From assembly GCF_026151395.1 (NCBI RefSeq), contig NZ_JAMQPV010000001.1, positions 2,420,501-2,484,500 on the forward strand: a DNA stretch of 64,000 nucleotides, written 5' to 3'. How positions within the stretch are numbered: position 1 is the stretch's first letter; every line of letters starts with the position of its first letter. This document shows positions 18,647-27,835 of this stretch, in pieces. The notes beneath the pieces are model-generated. The model was not told the origin of the DNA and ran no database searches. It worked only from the letters and a program-made list of their open reading frames with translations. Made by a program: the position numbers and the translations under genes. The DNA is from Leptospira limi (lineage in GTDB: Bacteria > Spirochaetota > Leptospiria > Leptospirales > Leptospiraceae).

Positions 18647-20167
18647 TTAGGTGTTTAAATTTAAAAACGCATTTTCTATTTCTTCAAAATCAACGAACTT
18701 AATTTTCTCTTTTCCGAGAATTTGATAAGTCTCGTGACCTTTGCCTGCGACAACCAAAATTCCATCCTTTTCTAACAAGGAAACTGCTCGCCTAATTGCA
18801 GTGCTTCGGTCTGTAATTTTTTCATACCGTTTGAAACCACGTGAAAAACCTGCTTCAATCTCATCGAGAATTGTTTCGGGATTTTCGGTTCTTGGGTTGT
18901 CAGATGTTAAAATGACAAAATCAGCAAGGGTTTCGGCAATTTTTGCCATTTGTGGACGTTTTGTTCGGTCACGATCACCACCACAACCAAACAAACAAAT
19001 GATTTGTTTCGGTCGAATTTCTACACAACTCTTTAAGATATTCTCCAATGCATCTGGTGTATGTGCATAATCTACTACAGCTATGCGAGACTTGTCTGGG
19101 TAAGGAACGACATGAAAACGACCAGGAACTGTAGGGATTGTTTCAACAGCCTTTACTACATCGTCCCATGGAAATCCAAGTTCGTATGCAATGGACATTG
19201 CAAAAGCTGTATTAAAAACATTAAAATTACCTAGTAGGTTTGTATGAACCGTTCTCACCTCGACAAAAGGAAGGTTTTTTTCCTTTTTATGAAATCTGTA
19301 TTCACTTCCCAGTAACGAAAGTTTTGTGTTACTATAATGAAATTCTCCAGATTTTCCTAGGATATAGATGGGTGATTTTAAATTAGCTTCTCTTATCCTT
19401 TGGATCATCTTGTCACCAAAGGATACATCTCCAGCCACAAGACCGAATTTATTTTTTACCGATGACTGTTCGAGTAATTGGAAGATTTTAAATTTACTTT
19501 CAAAGTAATCATCCATACTTTCATGAAAGTCTAAATGGTCCTGGGTTAAATTCGTAAATCCTGCACAAGTAATTTCAAGACCTGAAACCCTTCCTAATTT
19601 TAAACCATGGCTACTCATCTCCATGAAAACATATTCCACACCTTCTTCAACCATCTCTTTGAGTAATAAGTTAAGAGATGATGCATCTGGTGTTGTATAA
19701 CCCGATTCTAAAACACGATCTAAAATTTGAATTTGCACAGTCCCAATGAGAGCAACTTTTTTACCTAATTGTTTCGCAATATGAAACAAAATGAAAGTTA
19801 AGGAAGTTTTTCCATTTGTACCTGTGATCCCTATGATTTTTAATTTTTTGGAAGGACAACCCAGAAGTAAGGATGCCAATTTCCCATGGACATCACCTAA
19901 CTGTTCTTCCGATTCCAATACTGTGGAAAATAAACTGAGACCCTTTAGTTTTAAATGTCGTTTGGAAACCAAAACCACTTGGCATCCCAACTCGTGAGCC
20001 ATTTTTAAATAAGATTCTAATACATCATCACTACCCATAGGGAGGACAAAAATATCATTGGGAGTCAGTTTACGACTGTCAGCCCAAACATAGTGAACTT
20101 CAATGTTACCCTCTCCTCTTATAAGTTTAATCTCTGGAATTTTTTTTAGGATATCAATGAGTTTCAT
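18647..20167 (-). CDS. murE: UDP-MurNAc-L-Ala-D-Glu ligase for the third residue
   Basis: A 506-residue Mur ligase that adds the diamino acid to the UDP-MurNAc-dipeptide. The ATP loop is [16 protein letters not shown] near 113-128, the central motif is [10 protein letters not shown], and the C-terminal domain has [13 protein letters not shown] and SDNPRTENP. The DNPR sequence is the hallmark of meso-diaminopimelate-adding MurE enzymes, so DAP is the predicted third residue. The start overlaps the FtsL-like gene's stop by 4 bp. Confidence 0.94.
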   Translation of the reverse strand: MKLIDILKKIPEIKLIRGEGNIEVHYVWADSRKLTPNDIFVLPMGSDDVLESYLKMAHELGCQVVLVSKRHLKLKGLSLFSTVLESEEQLGDVHGKLASLLLGCPSKKLKIIGITGTNGKTSLTFILFHIAKQLGKKVALIGTVQIQILDRVLESGYTTPDASSLNLLLKEMVEEGVEYVFMEMSSHGLKLGRVSGLEITCAGFTNLTQDHLDFHESMDDYFESKFKIFQLLEQSSVKNKFGLVAGDVSFGDKMIQRIREANLKSPIYILGKSGEFHYSNTKLSLLGSEYRFHKKEKNLPFVEVRTVHTNLLGNFNVFNTAFAMSIAYELGFPWDDVVKAVETIPTVPGRFHVVPYPDKSRIAVVDYAHTPDALENILKSCVEIRPKQIICLFGCGGDRDRTKRPQMAKIAETLADFVILTSDNPRTENPETILDEIEAGFSRGFKRYEKITDRSTAIRRAVSLLEKDGILVVAGKGHETYQILGKEKIKFVDFEEIENAFLNLNT

Positions 20168-20520
20168 GGATTTGATTTCGAGGGTGATTCAGGAATCGGT
20201 GGAAGTTCAATTGTAACGGTTCGATTGCCAAGACTGATGGGTAAAAATTGATAGGTCCTTCTGTATAAAGTTTCGATTCGTTCTGCTGAGGTATACGATA
20301 CAATTCCAATTTTTAATTCATCATTTTTTCGCTTTAACTCTTCTTTTGTGGTAGTCCTTTCATGGATAAATCTTTGTAATCTGGCTTTTTCCAATCCTTG
20401 CCAAACATGGAAGAAAAAAAATCCTAAAAATGGGAATAATAAAACGAATCCATGGAGAGGCTCCAAAAATTCGAAAACCATTTTGGGGAATGATTTGAAT
20501 GATAAGGTCATTTTTCCCAT
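20164..20520 (-). CDS. FtsL-like division protein
   Basis: A 118-residue protein with FtsL architecture: about 18 cytoplasmic residues, one membrane helix ([16 protein letters not shown] region, about 26-42), then a charged heptad-like segment ([20 protein letters not shown]) and a short tail. The segment [17 protein letters not shown] near residue 75 resembles the conserved end of FtsL coiled coils. Its place between rsmH and murE is where ftsL sits in classical clusters. FtsL proteins are too divergent for sequence alone to be conclusive. The start overlaps the rsmH end by 13 bp; an alternative ATG lies three codons downstream. Its stop overlaps the murE start (ATGA). Confidence 0.72.
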   Translation of the reverse strand: MGKMTLSFKSFPKMVFEFLEPLHGFVLLFPFLGFFFFHVWQGLEKARLQRFIHERTTTKEELKRKNDELKIGIVSYTSAERIETLYRRTYQFLPISLGNRTVTIELPPIPESPSKSNP

Positions 20521-21452
20521 CTACTTTCTTTTATCGGTTCAATTTTTCGAAGACCTCTTAATTTTGCTGACCGAGAGGCTCTGTTTTCTTTGATTTCCTG
20601 GTCCGTTGGTAAGATCGGTTTTTTAGTAAGGATTTCGAATTCGTTTGTTGCTTTTAAGTCTCGGAATGTCCATTTCACAATTCTATCTTCCAAAGAATGG
20701 AATGAAATACAAGTAAGAACACCCCCCAATTGTAGGCAGTTTGCAAGTGTTCGAATTCCCTTTTCTGCATGGATTAACTCTTCGTTTACTTCAATTCGTA
20801 ACGCTTGGAAAATACGAGTCGCAGGATGTGATTCTTTTGGCCAAAATTTTCTAGGGATCGATGCTTCCACGAGTTTCACAAGGTCAGTGTTTGTTTCGAA
20901 TTTTTTTTTGTGTCTCGACTGTACGATGTTATTTGCGATTTTTAGGGCCCAACGTTCTTCTCCGTATTCCCAAAATACCTTTTTTAAATGTAGAACAGAA
21001 CTATAATTCACAACATCGGCAGCTGTTTTTTGGCCTACTTGTGGTTCGAGGCGCATATCCAAAGGTTCTTCGTTTTTAAAGGTAAACCCTCTCCCTGAAT
21101 GTAGAAAATGGAAAAGTGAAACTCCTAAATCTACGAGAGCTCCGTCGAGCCCAAAACACCCAACTTCTTCCAGTAAAGTACTGTCCACTTCTGAAAAATT
21201 CATCTGGAATGAGTGTACCCGATCTAAAGAGCCAAATTCCTTTTGGATTTCTTTTTTTGCCCGTTCTAACATGACAGCATCACGGTCAATGAGAATGAGT
21301 TTTGCTTCTGGAAAGGTTTTTAAGATCAGTTTGGAATGACCACCCTCTCCAGCTGTCCCATCCAAAAACCACATTGGTTTTGGATTTTGTGCCAGTTGTA
21401 ATAAGGAAATGACTTCGTTCGGAAGGACCGGTATGTGGGGAGATTCTAACAC
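20508..21452 (-). CDS. rsmH: 16S rRNA m4C1402 methyltransferase
   Basis: A 314-residue SAM-dependent methyltransferase that N4-methylates C1402 of 16S rRNA. It begins with [10 protein letters not shown] and has the SAM-binding segment [16 protein letters not shown]. Further family blocks are [28 protein letters not shown] and [16 protein letters not shown], and the C-terminal region contains [14 protein letters not shown]. It is the first gene of the minus-strand wall cluster. No mraZ precedes it; the next gene upstream is the divergent HIT protein. Confidence 0.95.
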   Translation of the reverse strand: MLESPHIPVLPNEVISLLQLAQNPKPMWFLDGTAGEGGHSKLILKTFPEAKLILIDRDAVMLERAKKEIQKEFGSLDRVHSFQMNFSEVDSTLLEEVGCFGLDGALVDLGVSLFHFLHSGRGFTFKNEEPLDMRLEPQVGQKTAADVVNYSSVLHLKKVFWEYGEERWALKIANNIVQSRHKKKFETNTDLVKLVEASIPRKFWPKESHPATRIFQALRIEVNEELIHAEKGIRTLANCLQLGGVLTCISFHSLEDRIVKWTFRDLKATNEFEILTKKPILPTDQEIKENRASRSAKLRGLRKIEPIKESRWEK

Positions 21453-21524
21453 TGTTACTTTCTTACTGTATAGCTGTCAAAATCCTTGCAATCCTTTAAT
21501 CCTTCTCTGAGATTGAAAGTATCC

Positions 21525-22040
21525 ATGAGTTCCTATGAAGAACATTCCCTACGAAAAAACCTCTTTAGCGTTGGCAAATTAGGTTATGCCAAAGGGGACA
21601 GACCCAATGTGGAATGTATCCTTTGTGGAGTCAGAGACAAAAACGAAATCGTCCCCAACTTAACCATTGCGGAAACGGATCTCTCCATCGTATCCATCAA
21701 TTTATTTCCGTACAATCCTGGACATATCATCATATTCCCAAAACGCCATATCATCAGTTATTTGGAACTTACGAATGAAGAGGCTTTGGACATCCACGTT
21801 CTCACCCAAAAAACCATGAGGATTTTAGAAAAACAATGGAAGGTACAAGGTTTTAACACTGGATACAACCTTGGAAAAAACAGCGGAGGATCCATCCCTC
21901 ATATCCATGAGCATATTGTGCCTAGGTTTCCCAATGAAGCAGGATTTTTAGATGTTCTCTCCAATACAAGGATTGTCATCTATGAACCCTACCAAATGTG
22001 GGAAGACCTAAAAACTCTTTGGTCGAAGGAAGAAACGTAA
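21525..22040 (+). CDS. HIT-family nucleotide-binding protein
   Basis: A 171-residue histidine-triad protein. The triad is [12 protein letters not shown] (HxHxHxxP pattern) near residue 125. Other family features are [15 protein letters not shown] and a CILC pair near residue 29, which may bind zinc. HIT proteins of this size hydrolyse or phosphorolyse dinucleoside polyphosphates such as Ap4A, or AMP conjugates; the exact substrate is not visible. The ATG at 21525 (MSSYEEHSL) is preferred over a TTG 39 bp upstream. The gene is divergent from rsmH and converges on cheR with a 5-bp gap. Confidence 0.86.
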   Translation: MSSYEEHSLRKNLFSVGKLGYAKGDRPNVECILCGVRDKNEIVPNLTIAETDLSIVSINLFPYNPGHIIIFPKRHIISYLELTNEEALDIHVLTQKTMRILEKQWKVQGFNTGYNLGKNSGGSIPHIHEHIVPRFPNEAGFLDVLSNTRIVIYEPYQMWEDLKTLWSKEET

Positions 22041-22045
22041 ACCCC

Positions 22046-22963
22046 TTACACTTTTTTCTGGTAAATGGTATGACCCAAAAATTTGAATTGGTCGGAGATT
22101 CCAAACATTGTCTCGGAATGTCCTAAAATCAAATACCCTTTTGGTTTTAAACTGACTTCAAAATTCTGGAACAAGGTTTTTTGTGTTGGTTTGTCAAAAT
22201 AAATCACAACATTCCGACAAAAAATTAAGTCGAGTTTATCTGTGATGGGAAAAGGAAAATGCAATAGGTTAATTTGACGAAAGTCAACCAGTGCCTTTAA
22301 GTGAGGTTTTACTTCATAAAACACATGGTCTTTTTCGGTGAATTGGTTGAAGTGTTTTTTCTTCAGTGTTTCGGATACAGGTTCCAATCGATCATCCCGG
22401 TACACACCTTTTTTAGCAGTGGTGAGAACTTGGGTATCAATGTCTGATGCATAAATTTTACAATTCCAACCAGGTTTGTTTTGGAAATAATCATACACCG
22501 TGATTGCGATCGAATAAGGTTCCTCTCCTGTGGAGGATGCAGAACACCAGATACGTAAGGTTTTTGATGCCCCTGTTTCAGCGGCTTCTTTTTCCAACTG
22601 AGGGAAATAATCATTTTTTAAAAATTCAAAATGGTGGTTCTCACGAAAAAAATCAGTTTTATTCGTTGTTATGCGATTAATGAGTTCTTGCATCTCTTGG
22701 GTCGCAAAATTTTGATCCATTTTGAGTTTTGCCACATAGTCCTCAAAACTTTGGATCCCGAGTGTACGTAACCTTGCGTTGAGTCTGGACTGCACCATGA
22801 TTTTTTTGTGTGGAGCAAGGAAAATTCCTGCTTGTTTGTACACTAAATTTTTGATGAATTCAAACTCGGCATCACCGATTGTGTTTAAAGATGTTCGAAA
22901 GTCCAATTTGCCCTCACGAAGATTCAACAGAGTTTTTTGATTCTGACAAGTTGTTTTTTCCAA
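22046..22963 (-). CDS. cheR: CheR-type chemoreceptor methyltransferase
   Basis: A protein of up to 305 residues that methylates glutamates on chemoreceptors using SAM. The N-terminal helical domain includes FEFIKNLVYKQAGIFLAPHKK and the ITTNKTDFFRENHHF segment. The SAM site is RIWCSASSTGEEPYSIAI near 140-157, and DLIFCRNVVIYFDKPTQ near 245 is the family's NV-IYF block. The TTG at 22963 has no good ribosome-binding site and sits in the leader of the divergent mqnA; a TTG at 22906, preceded by GAGGG, is a better start (286 residues). No other chemotaxis genes are adjacent. Confidence 0.9.
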   Translation of the reverse strand: MEKTTCQNQKTLLNLREGKLDFRTSLNTIGDAEFEFIKNLVYKQAGIFLAPHKKIMVQSRLNARLRTLGIQSFEDYVAKLKMDQNFATQEMQELINRITTNKTDFFRENHHFEFLKNDYFPQLEKEAAETGASKTLRIWCSASSTGEEPYSIAITVYDYFQNKPGWNCKIYASDIDTQVLTTAKKGVYRDDRLEPVSETLKKKHFNQFTEKDHVFYEVKPHLKALVDFRQINLLHFPFPITDKLDLIFCRNVVIYFDKPTQKTLFQNFEVSLKPKGYLILGHSETMFGISDQFKFLGHTIYQKKV

Positions 22964-22976
22964 TGGAGGTAGCTTC

Positions 22977-23723
22977 TTGAAGATTGGTATCGTAAAACAC
23001 CTAAATGCACGCCCACTTACCCTCTATTTTGAAAAGTCCCCTGAATTTACCCCTGTGTATGAGAATCCAAGTGTGCTCATAGAACTACTCAAACAGGGAG
23101 AACTCGACTGTGCCCTTGTTTCTTCTATTGAATGTGAACGAAACAAGGACCAATTTGATTACACAAAAATTGTAGGAGTTTGTGCACGTGACGTTGTTCG
23201 TTCTGTTTTGTTCTTTCAAAATCAAACAGAACCTGGGATTCCCAATGTAGTTTATACAGATAAAGGTTCCAGGTCCAGTGTTTGCCTATTACAATGTTTA
23301 TTCTATTTGGAGTATGGTAAAAAAATCGAAGTGATCCCTACCGATGCGATGGAAATTTCCAAAATGATGGATTCAGGGATTGGTTCCCATTTATTATTTG
23401 GAGACCATGCTCTTTTGCAAATTCCAATCAATGGATACCAAGCCATTGACCTTGCCGAGTGGTGGAATCGAATCACTGGACATTATTTTTGTTTTGCGTT
23501 TTGGGCTTATCCAAAGGGAAAAGAATGGGACAACCAAATCTTTTTAAAAGCACTTGAGTATGGACTGAAAGAACTTCCAACCATCATCAGTGAAGAAAAA
23601 CGCCTTCCCATCGCCATAACAGAGCGTTATCTCAAACAAGAATTACACTATATTCCTGAGAAAAAAAATTTAGATGGGTTTGCCTTATTCATTGAAACCG
23701 CAAAAGGATTGGGACTACTCTAA
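22977..23723 (+). CDS. mqnA: Chorismate dehydratase of the futalosine menaquinone pathway
   Basis: A 248-residue protein of the MqnA/MqnD solute-binding-like family. It opens with IGIVKHLNARPLTLYF and contains LLKQGELDCALVSSIE and a VCARDVVRSVLFF segment, which fit MqnA, the enzyme that dehydrates chorismate to 3-enolpyruvyl-benzoate. Translation starts at a TTG with a strong GGAGG site at 22965-22969, seven bases upstream. mqnC is also in this window (58627-59730), so menaquinone is made through futalosine. MqnD is the main alternative, but the N-terminal NARP motif favours MqnA. Confidence 0.85.
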   Translation: MKIGIVKHLNARPLTLYFEKSPEFTPVYENPSVLIELLKQGELDCALVSSIECERNKDQFDYTKIVGVCARDVVRSVLFFQNQTEPGIPNVVYTDKGSRSSVCLLQCLFYLEYGKKIEVIPTDAMEISKMMDSGIGSHLLFGDHALLQIPINGYQAIDLAEWWNRITGHYFCFAFWAYPKGKEWDNQIFLKALEYGLKELPTIISEEKRLPIAITERYLKQELHYIPEKKNLDGFALFIETAKGLGLL

Positions 23724-23724
23724 T

Positions 23725-24363
23725 TCAAAAAAAACGGATTTTGTATTCCCAAGTTTTTGTATCTGGATTTTCTAACGTTTCCTGTAAAGGGATTTGGTAG
23801 ACCAAATTTCCAAGTCCTATAAATCCGCGATTCGAACTACATTCAGAATCCTTGGGAAACAAAACTTTGAATTGGATTTTTCCTTCCCTTAACAACCGTG
23901 ATGTTTCCGATATGATTTTTTTCTCTCCAGCACTGGTATCAAGAATTGCATTATCCGTGAGATTGGGGAAGTCACGTTTGACAGTCACGGATCTAGGTTT
24001 TTGTTTGATGGAAAATGTACCAATGAGAACTCCCTCAAGATGAACGGGATCTTCAAAATCCAATTTATAGGATACCTTTCCTTTTCGTTTGAAATACATA
24101 TCAGTTGTTTCTGATTTTTCTAATTCTCGAAACGTAAAATCTCTTACTTGTAAATTGTTATTTGATTTCTTTTTAACAGATGTTAGGATTTCTTCTTTCG
24201 AAGTGGGTAAAAATTTAACCAGGGATTCATTGGAATCTTTTTTGAGAGGAACGGTATAGGATATTTCAACCGTTCCGGAACTCATTTTACGAAAGAGAAT
24301 TGTCTCCTCGTATTCAAAACAACCATAACAGAAAAGGAGTAAAAATAGAAAAAAACGAAACAC
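23725..24363 (-). CDS. Putative lipoprotein of unknown function
   Basis: A 212-residue exported protein. It starts with GTG and a short, very hydrophobic leader (MFRFFLFLLLFCYGC) that ends in a lipobox-like FCYGC, so C15 is the likely lipidated residue after LspA cleavage. The mature part is mostly beta-strand-like with alternating polar and hydrophobic residues, and I recognise no domain. A hairpin lies directly against the start codon (24364-24396). It follows the ammonium transporter gene on the same strand by 40 bp. Its end is 1 bp from the end of mqnA. Confidence 0.72.
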   Translation of the reverse strand: MFRFFLFLLLFCYGCFEYEETILFRKMSSGTVEISYTVPLKKDSNESLVKFLPTSKEEILTSVKKKSNNNLQVRDFTFRELEKSETTDMYFKRKGKVSYKLDFEDPVHLEGVLIGTFSIKQKPRSVTVKRDFPNLTDNAILDTSAGEKKIISETSRLLREGKIQFKVLFPKDSECSSNRGFIGLGNLVYQIPLQETLENPDTKTWEYKIRFF

Positions 24364-24396
24364 ACCCTAGACTTCCCCATAGAGAAAATCTAGGGT
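24364..24396 (-). promoter_or_regulatory. Hairpin abutting the lipoprotein start codon
   Basis: ACCCTAGA at 24364-24371 pairs perfectly with TCTAGGGT at 24389-24396, an 8-bp stem with a 17-base loop. On the minus strand it lies between the amt stop (24403) and the GTG start (24363-24361), so the 3' arm ends exactly at the start codon and includes its probable AGGG ribosome-binding site. The first codons are T-rich (GTGTTTCGTTTTTTT). It could therefore act as an amt terminator or as a translational block on the lipoprotein. Confidence 0.5.
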
Positions 24397-24402
24397 CAAG
24401 GA

Positions 24403-25830
24403 CTATTTCGAAACGGGGTAAGCTTCGTTTCCGTGTTCCAAAATATCCAATCCTAATAATTCTTCTTCTTCCGAAACCCGAAGGCCAACCGTCCTTTTAA
24501 TCAAATAAAATACCAAAAGACTCACAGGAAAAGCCCAGAAAAATGCAGTCACAACACCGATTGCCTGTGCCGCAAATTGGGCAAAACCGGCTCCATAAAA
24601 TAGGCCTGTATCGAGACTAAAAAGTCCATAGGCCAAAGTCCCCCAGGCACCACATACACCATGAACAGAAACTGCACCTACTGGGTCATCAATCCTTTGT
24701 TTGTCTAAAAAGAGAACGGAAATGATGACAAGGACTCCTGCCACAAGTCCAATGAGAACGGCACCGAAGATGCTGACATTATCACAAGGTGCAGTGATGG
24801 CAACAAGTCCTGCAAGACCACCATTTAACGTGAGACCGATTTCAGGTTTTTTGAATAAATACCATGTGAGAACCATAGCACTGATAGCACCGGCACAAGC
24901 TGCCATATGTGTCACAACCGCAATTTTTGCAAAACTTCCCCCTTCGATCGATGTCGTCGAACCAGGGTTAAAGCCAAACCATCCAAACCATAAAATAAAA
25001 ACACCAAGTGCCGCCATCGACATATTGTGCCCAAGAATCGGGTATACACGGCCATCAGATTGGAACTTACCCATACGAGGTCCAACTACGATTGCACCTG
25101 CAAGCCCTGCCCAAGCTCCGATGCTATGTACCACTGTTGATCCAGCAAAATCATGAAACCCAACTCCGTCTCCACCACCAAGGCCTAATGTTTCGAGAAA
25201 ACCTGTTGAAATCCCAAGTAAACTCCCCCAAGCTAAAGAACCAAACACGGGATAAATGAACGCGGTAATTACCTCAGAAAAAATCAGATAGGCTGAAAAT
25301 TTTGTGCGTTCCGCCATGGCTCCGGAAACAATCGTCGCGGCTGTGGCAGCAAATACAATCTGGAAGATAAAAAATGTATACTTGGATGGATCCATACTCC
25401 CATCCTCTGCATTGATGAGAGATTCGGCAAATGATGGAAGACCAATACCAAATCCGCTCACAATTTGAGGACCAAACATAATCGAAAATCCGATGAGCCA
25501 ATACGCGATTGCTCCCACTGTTAAGTCGGAAAAGTTTTTCATGAGAATGTTCACTGCATTTTTGGCACGTGTGAAACCTGCTTCCACATAGGCAAAACCA
25601 GCTTGCATAAAAAATACAAGGAAGGCAGCAATACAAGTCCAAACCCAATTTGCTTCTTGTTTTGTGGTTTCCAATGCCAGTTTTGTCTCTGCCAGTGAGG
25701 TTTTGATCTCTGCCATTTCCTTGGCAAGTGATTCCAAACTATCTTTGTCAGGGGTAACGACTGTTTCCGCAAATACATTACTTACCAACAGTAATCCTAT
25801 CAAACTAAAATAAACTCCGAGATGTCTCAT
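24403..25830 (-). CDS. amt: Ammonium transporter, Amt family, with coiled-coil extension
   Basis: A 475-residue transporter with about eleven membrane helices, moving ammonium across the inner membrane. The paired pore histidines are in STVVHSIGAWAGL and in VSVHGVCGAWGTLAYG. Before the transporter core there is a signal peptide (MRHLGVYFSLIGLLLVSNVFA) and about 35 charged residues with heptad character (LESLAKEMAEIKTSLAETKL), which should lie in the periplasm. Most Amt proteins lack this extension. No PII (glnK) gene is adjacent. The gene follows the SpoIIE-type phosphatase by 10 bp and is followed by the lipoprotein gene. Confidence 0.93.
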   Translation of the reverse strand: MRHLGVYFSLIGLLLVSNVFAETVVTPDKDSLESLAKEMAEIKTSLAETKLALETTKQEANWVWTCIAAFLVFFMQAGFAYVEAGFTRAKNAVNILMKNFSDLTVGAIAYWLIGFSIMFGPQIVSGFGIGLPSFAESLINAEDGSMDPSKYTFFIFQIVFAATAATIVSGAMAERTKFSAYLIFSEVITAFIYPVFGSLAWGSLLGISTGFLETLGLGGGDGVGFHDFAGSTVVHSIGAWAGLAGAIVVGPRMGKFQSDGRVYPILGHNMSMAALGVFILWFGWFGFNPGSTTSIEGGSFAKIAVVTHMAACAGAISAMVLTWYLFKKPEIGLTLNGGLAGLVAITAPCDNVSIFGAVLIGLVAGVLVIISVLFLDKQRIDDPVGAVSVHGVCGAWGTLAYGLFSLDTGLFYGAGFAQFAAQAIGVVTAFFWAFPVSLLVFYLIKRTVGLRVSEEEELLGLDILEHGNEAYPVSK

Positions 25831-25840
25831 ATAACGTTCC

Positions 25841-27661
25841 TTAACTTACCTTTTGGGTATGTGATTCTAATCTCAAAAGCGAAGTTTTTAATTCCAGATT
25901 TTGAGGTGTGTTTTTTACGCCTTGTTGTAATACCTTAATCGCTTTTGGTTTCGCATTTTCTTTTAAATAACACTGTGCAAGTAAAATACTCGCTTTCGCA
26001 AAACTATGGTCACTGGAGAGTGCCATCTTTAACGCTCGTTTTGCTTCCGAGATCATACCTGCTTTGTAATAAGCTCTGCCCATCATAAAATGTGATGCAG
26101 CTGTGTTATCACCGGAAGTTCTTAAATACTCTTCTAAGTAACGAATTGCTTCTGTATACTTTCCATCTCTGTAATACATTTTTCCAAGAAATACCAATAT
26201 CTCTTTTAAGGAAGAATCGATACTAAATGCTTTGAGAGCTTGGGCATAGGCTTCTTCCATTTTCATTTTTGAATTGGATTGTTTTGCCAGTTGGATGTAA
26301 TGAGATGCTTCAGGAATGGAATCACCACAATATAGAAAGAGAAAACTTAAGTCGTCTCCATTTGGTACTTCTCCTTGGTAAGTTCGGAAACGTTTGATAA
26401 AAGAGGATGCTAATTTTTTTAGATCCACTTTCCCTCTTCCTTCAATGACAAGTTTTTCTCTCTCGTCATGTAACCAAGTTTGGATTCTCTCTACACCTAC
26501 TTCATCTTTTAAATGGTTTCTTTGTTCACTGAATCCATCTGAGATCAAAAGTAAAAAGTCACCAGGTTCGAGTTTCCCTTGTTTTTCCTCATAATCGATT
26601 TTGCGGACTGGCAAAATTCCAAGAGGAACACCTTTAGTGTCATATTGAATGAAGGTATCATCGGAAGCTTTGTAATGTAACATCCGTTGGTGGCCTGCAT
26701 TCACATAACCAAAAGTATAATCGCTAAAAATTCGTACCATAAAGGCAGTGAAGTAGGTAGATTCCGGGAGTTGTTCCCATAATTTTTCGCCTAACTCTTC
26801 CATGATTTCTGTGAGACCAAGTCCTGCCATGACGGAACGACGGAACTGATGGTGGATCGCCATTGTGACAAGTGCTGCTGGAATTCCATGTCCCGATACA
26901 TCAATGTTAATTGCAGTTAACGAATGACCTTGTCTGACAATGTCGACTAAATCTCCACTGACTTCTGCCATAGGTTCGTAATGGCTTGCAAAATAGATTC
27001 CATTCCAAGCACTTAAGTCCTGGGGGAGAATTTGGCTTTGGACATTTCGTCCCATCTTCAAATCCCATTCTAATTGGTTTAAGATGGCGGCTTCCCTTGC
27101 CCTAGCAGTGACAAGTCCTTCAATCAGGCGTACTCCATATAAAGCAAGTGCCAGTTGGGAAGTTAAGGCTTCGAGGATTTCCAAATCATCAATGATATAA
27201 AAATTCTCTCTTTCACTTTCTACTGCAAGTGTTCCAAGGATTTCTTCCTTTTGCATGATAGGAACACACATCACCGATTTGGTTTTTTCCCCTTCATCAA
27301 AGTAATGAGCGGAACGGGACAAATCGTTCACAAGAATTGGTTCTTTGGTTTCAAACACTGTCCCAGAATAACCCTCACCCAGTTTTAAATTCCTGCGAGG
27401 TGGTTCAGTTTCTTTGACAAATTTTACTGGGACTAAGAACTCACCATCCCATAACCTGAGTGTGGTGTTGTCCGACTCAAATATTTCCTGGCATATCAGG
27501 ATGACCTTGGAAAAGAGTTGGTCTTCTCTATCTAAATTGGCAAATTCTTTGGAGATATAAAGAAGGATTGCAATTTTATCTTTATCTGTTAATCCTCCCA
27601 CAACTTTGTTCTGTCCGCGGAAGTTGACGAGCATTCGTTTGGAAACTTTGAAATCAACCAT
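25841..27661 (-). CDS. GAF-SpoIIE phosphatase-TPR signalling protein
   Basis: A 606-residue regulator. The start at 27661 (MVDFKVSKRM) is chosen because GGGAAAGG lies about ten bases upstream. Domains in order are a GAF sensor domain (about 30-180, with VCVPIMQKEEILGTLAVES), a PP2C/SpoIIE serine phosphatase (about 205-420, with INIDVSGHGIPAALVTMAI and LLISDGFSEQRN carrying the metal aspartates) and TPR repeats (about 450-600). RsbU-like proteins of this kind dephosphorylate an anti-sigma antagonist in partner-switching pathways. No antagonist or anti-sigma gene is next to it. It is 10 bp upstream of amt, so the two may be co-expressed. Confidence 0.87.
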   Translation of the reverse strand: MVDFKVSKRMLVNFRGQNKVVGGLTDKDKIAILLYISKEFANLDREDQLFSKVILICQEIFESDNTTLRLWDGEFLVPVKFVKETEPPRRNLKLGEGYSGTVFETKEPILVNDLSRSAHYFDEGEKTKSVMCVPIMQKEEILGTLAVESERENFYIIDDLEILEALTSQLALALYGVRLIEGLVTARAREAAILNQLEWDLKMGRNVQSQILPQDLSAWNGIYFASHYEPMAEVSGDLVDIVRQGHSLTAINIDVSGHGIPAALVTMAIHHQFRRSVMAGLGLTEIMEELGEKLWEQLPESTYFTAFMVRIFSDYTFGYVNAGHQRMLHYKASDDTFIQYDTKGVPLGILPVRKIDYEEKQGKLEPGDFLLLISDGFSEQRNHLKDEVGVERIQTWLHDEREKLVIEGRGKVDLKKLASSFIKRFRTYQGEVPNGDDLSFLFLYCGDSIPEASHYIQLAKQSNSKMKMEEAYAQALKAFSIDSSLKEILVFLGKMYYRDGKYTEAIRYLEEYLRTSGDNTAASHFMMGRAYYKAGMISEAKRALKMALSSDHSFAKASILLAQCYLKENAKPKAIKVLQQGVKNTPQNLELKTSLLRLESHTQKVS

Positions 27662-27802
27662 ATTGGATACCTTTCCCAATGAGATGCAAGTATCGTACCG
27701 ACGATGCATCTCGCCTAAAGAAGTAAAAATATCCTATATTTCTCTACAAACTGGACGATATCTGCACAAAACGTTAAAACTGTGTTTATGGAAAACAACC
27801 AA

Positions 27803-27830
27803 AACGCCTTTTATTTAAGCAAATGGCGTT
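27803..27830 (-). terminator. Possible terminator after the barrel-protein gene
   Basis: AACGCC and GGCGTT form a 6-bp stem with a 16-base loop just past the stop of the minus-strand gene ending at 27836. Reading the minus strand, the stem is followed by TTGGTTGTTTT, a weak U-tract. The remainder of the gap between the barrel-protein gene and the phosphatase gene shows nothing further that I can name. Confidence 0.35.
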
Positions 27831-27835
27831 CTTGA

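Noticed and set aside
23725..24363. Calling the lipoprotein a known leptospiral lipoprotein such as LipL or Lru proteins
   Set aside because: Only the lipobox supports lipidation; no sequence feature ties it to a named protein.
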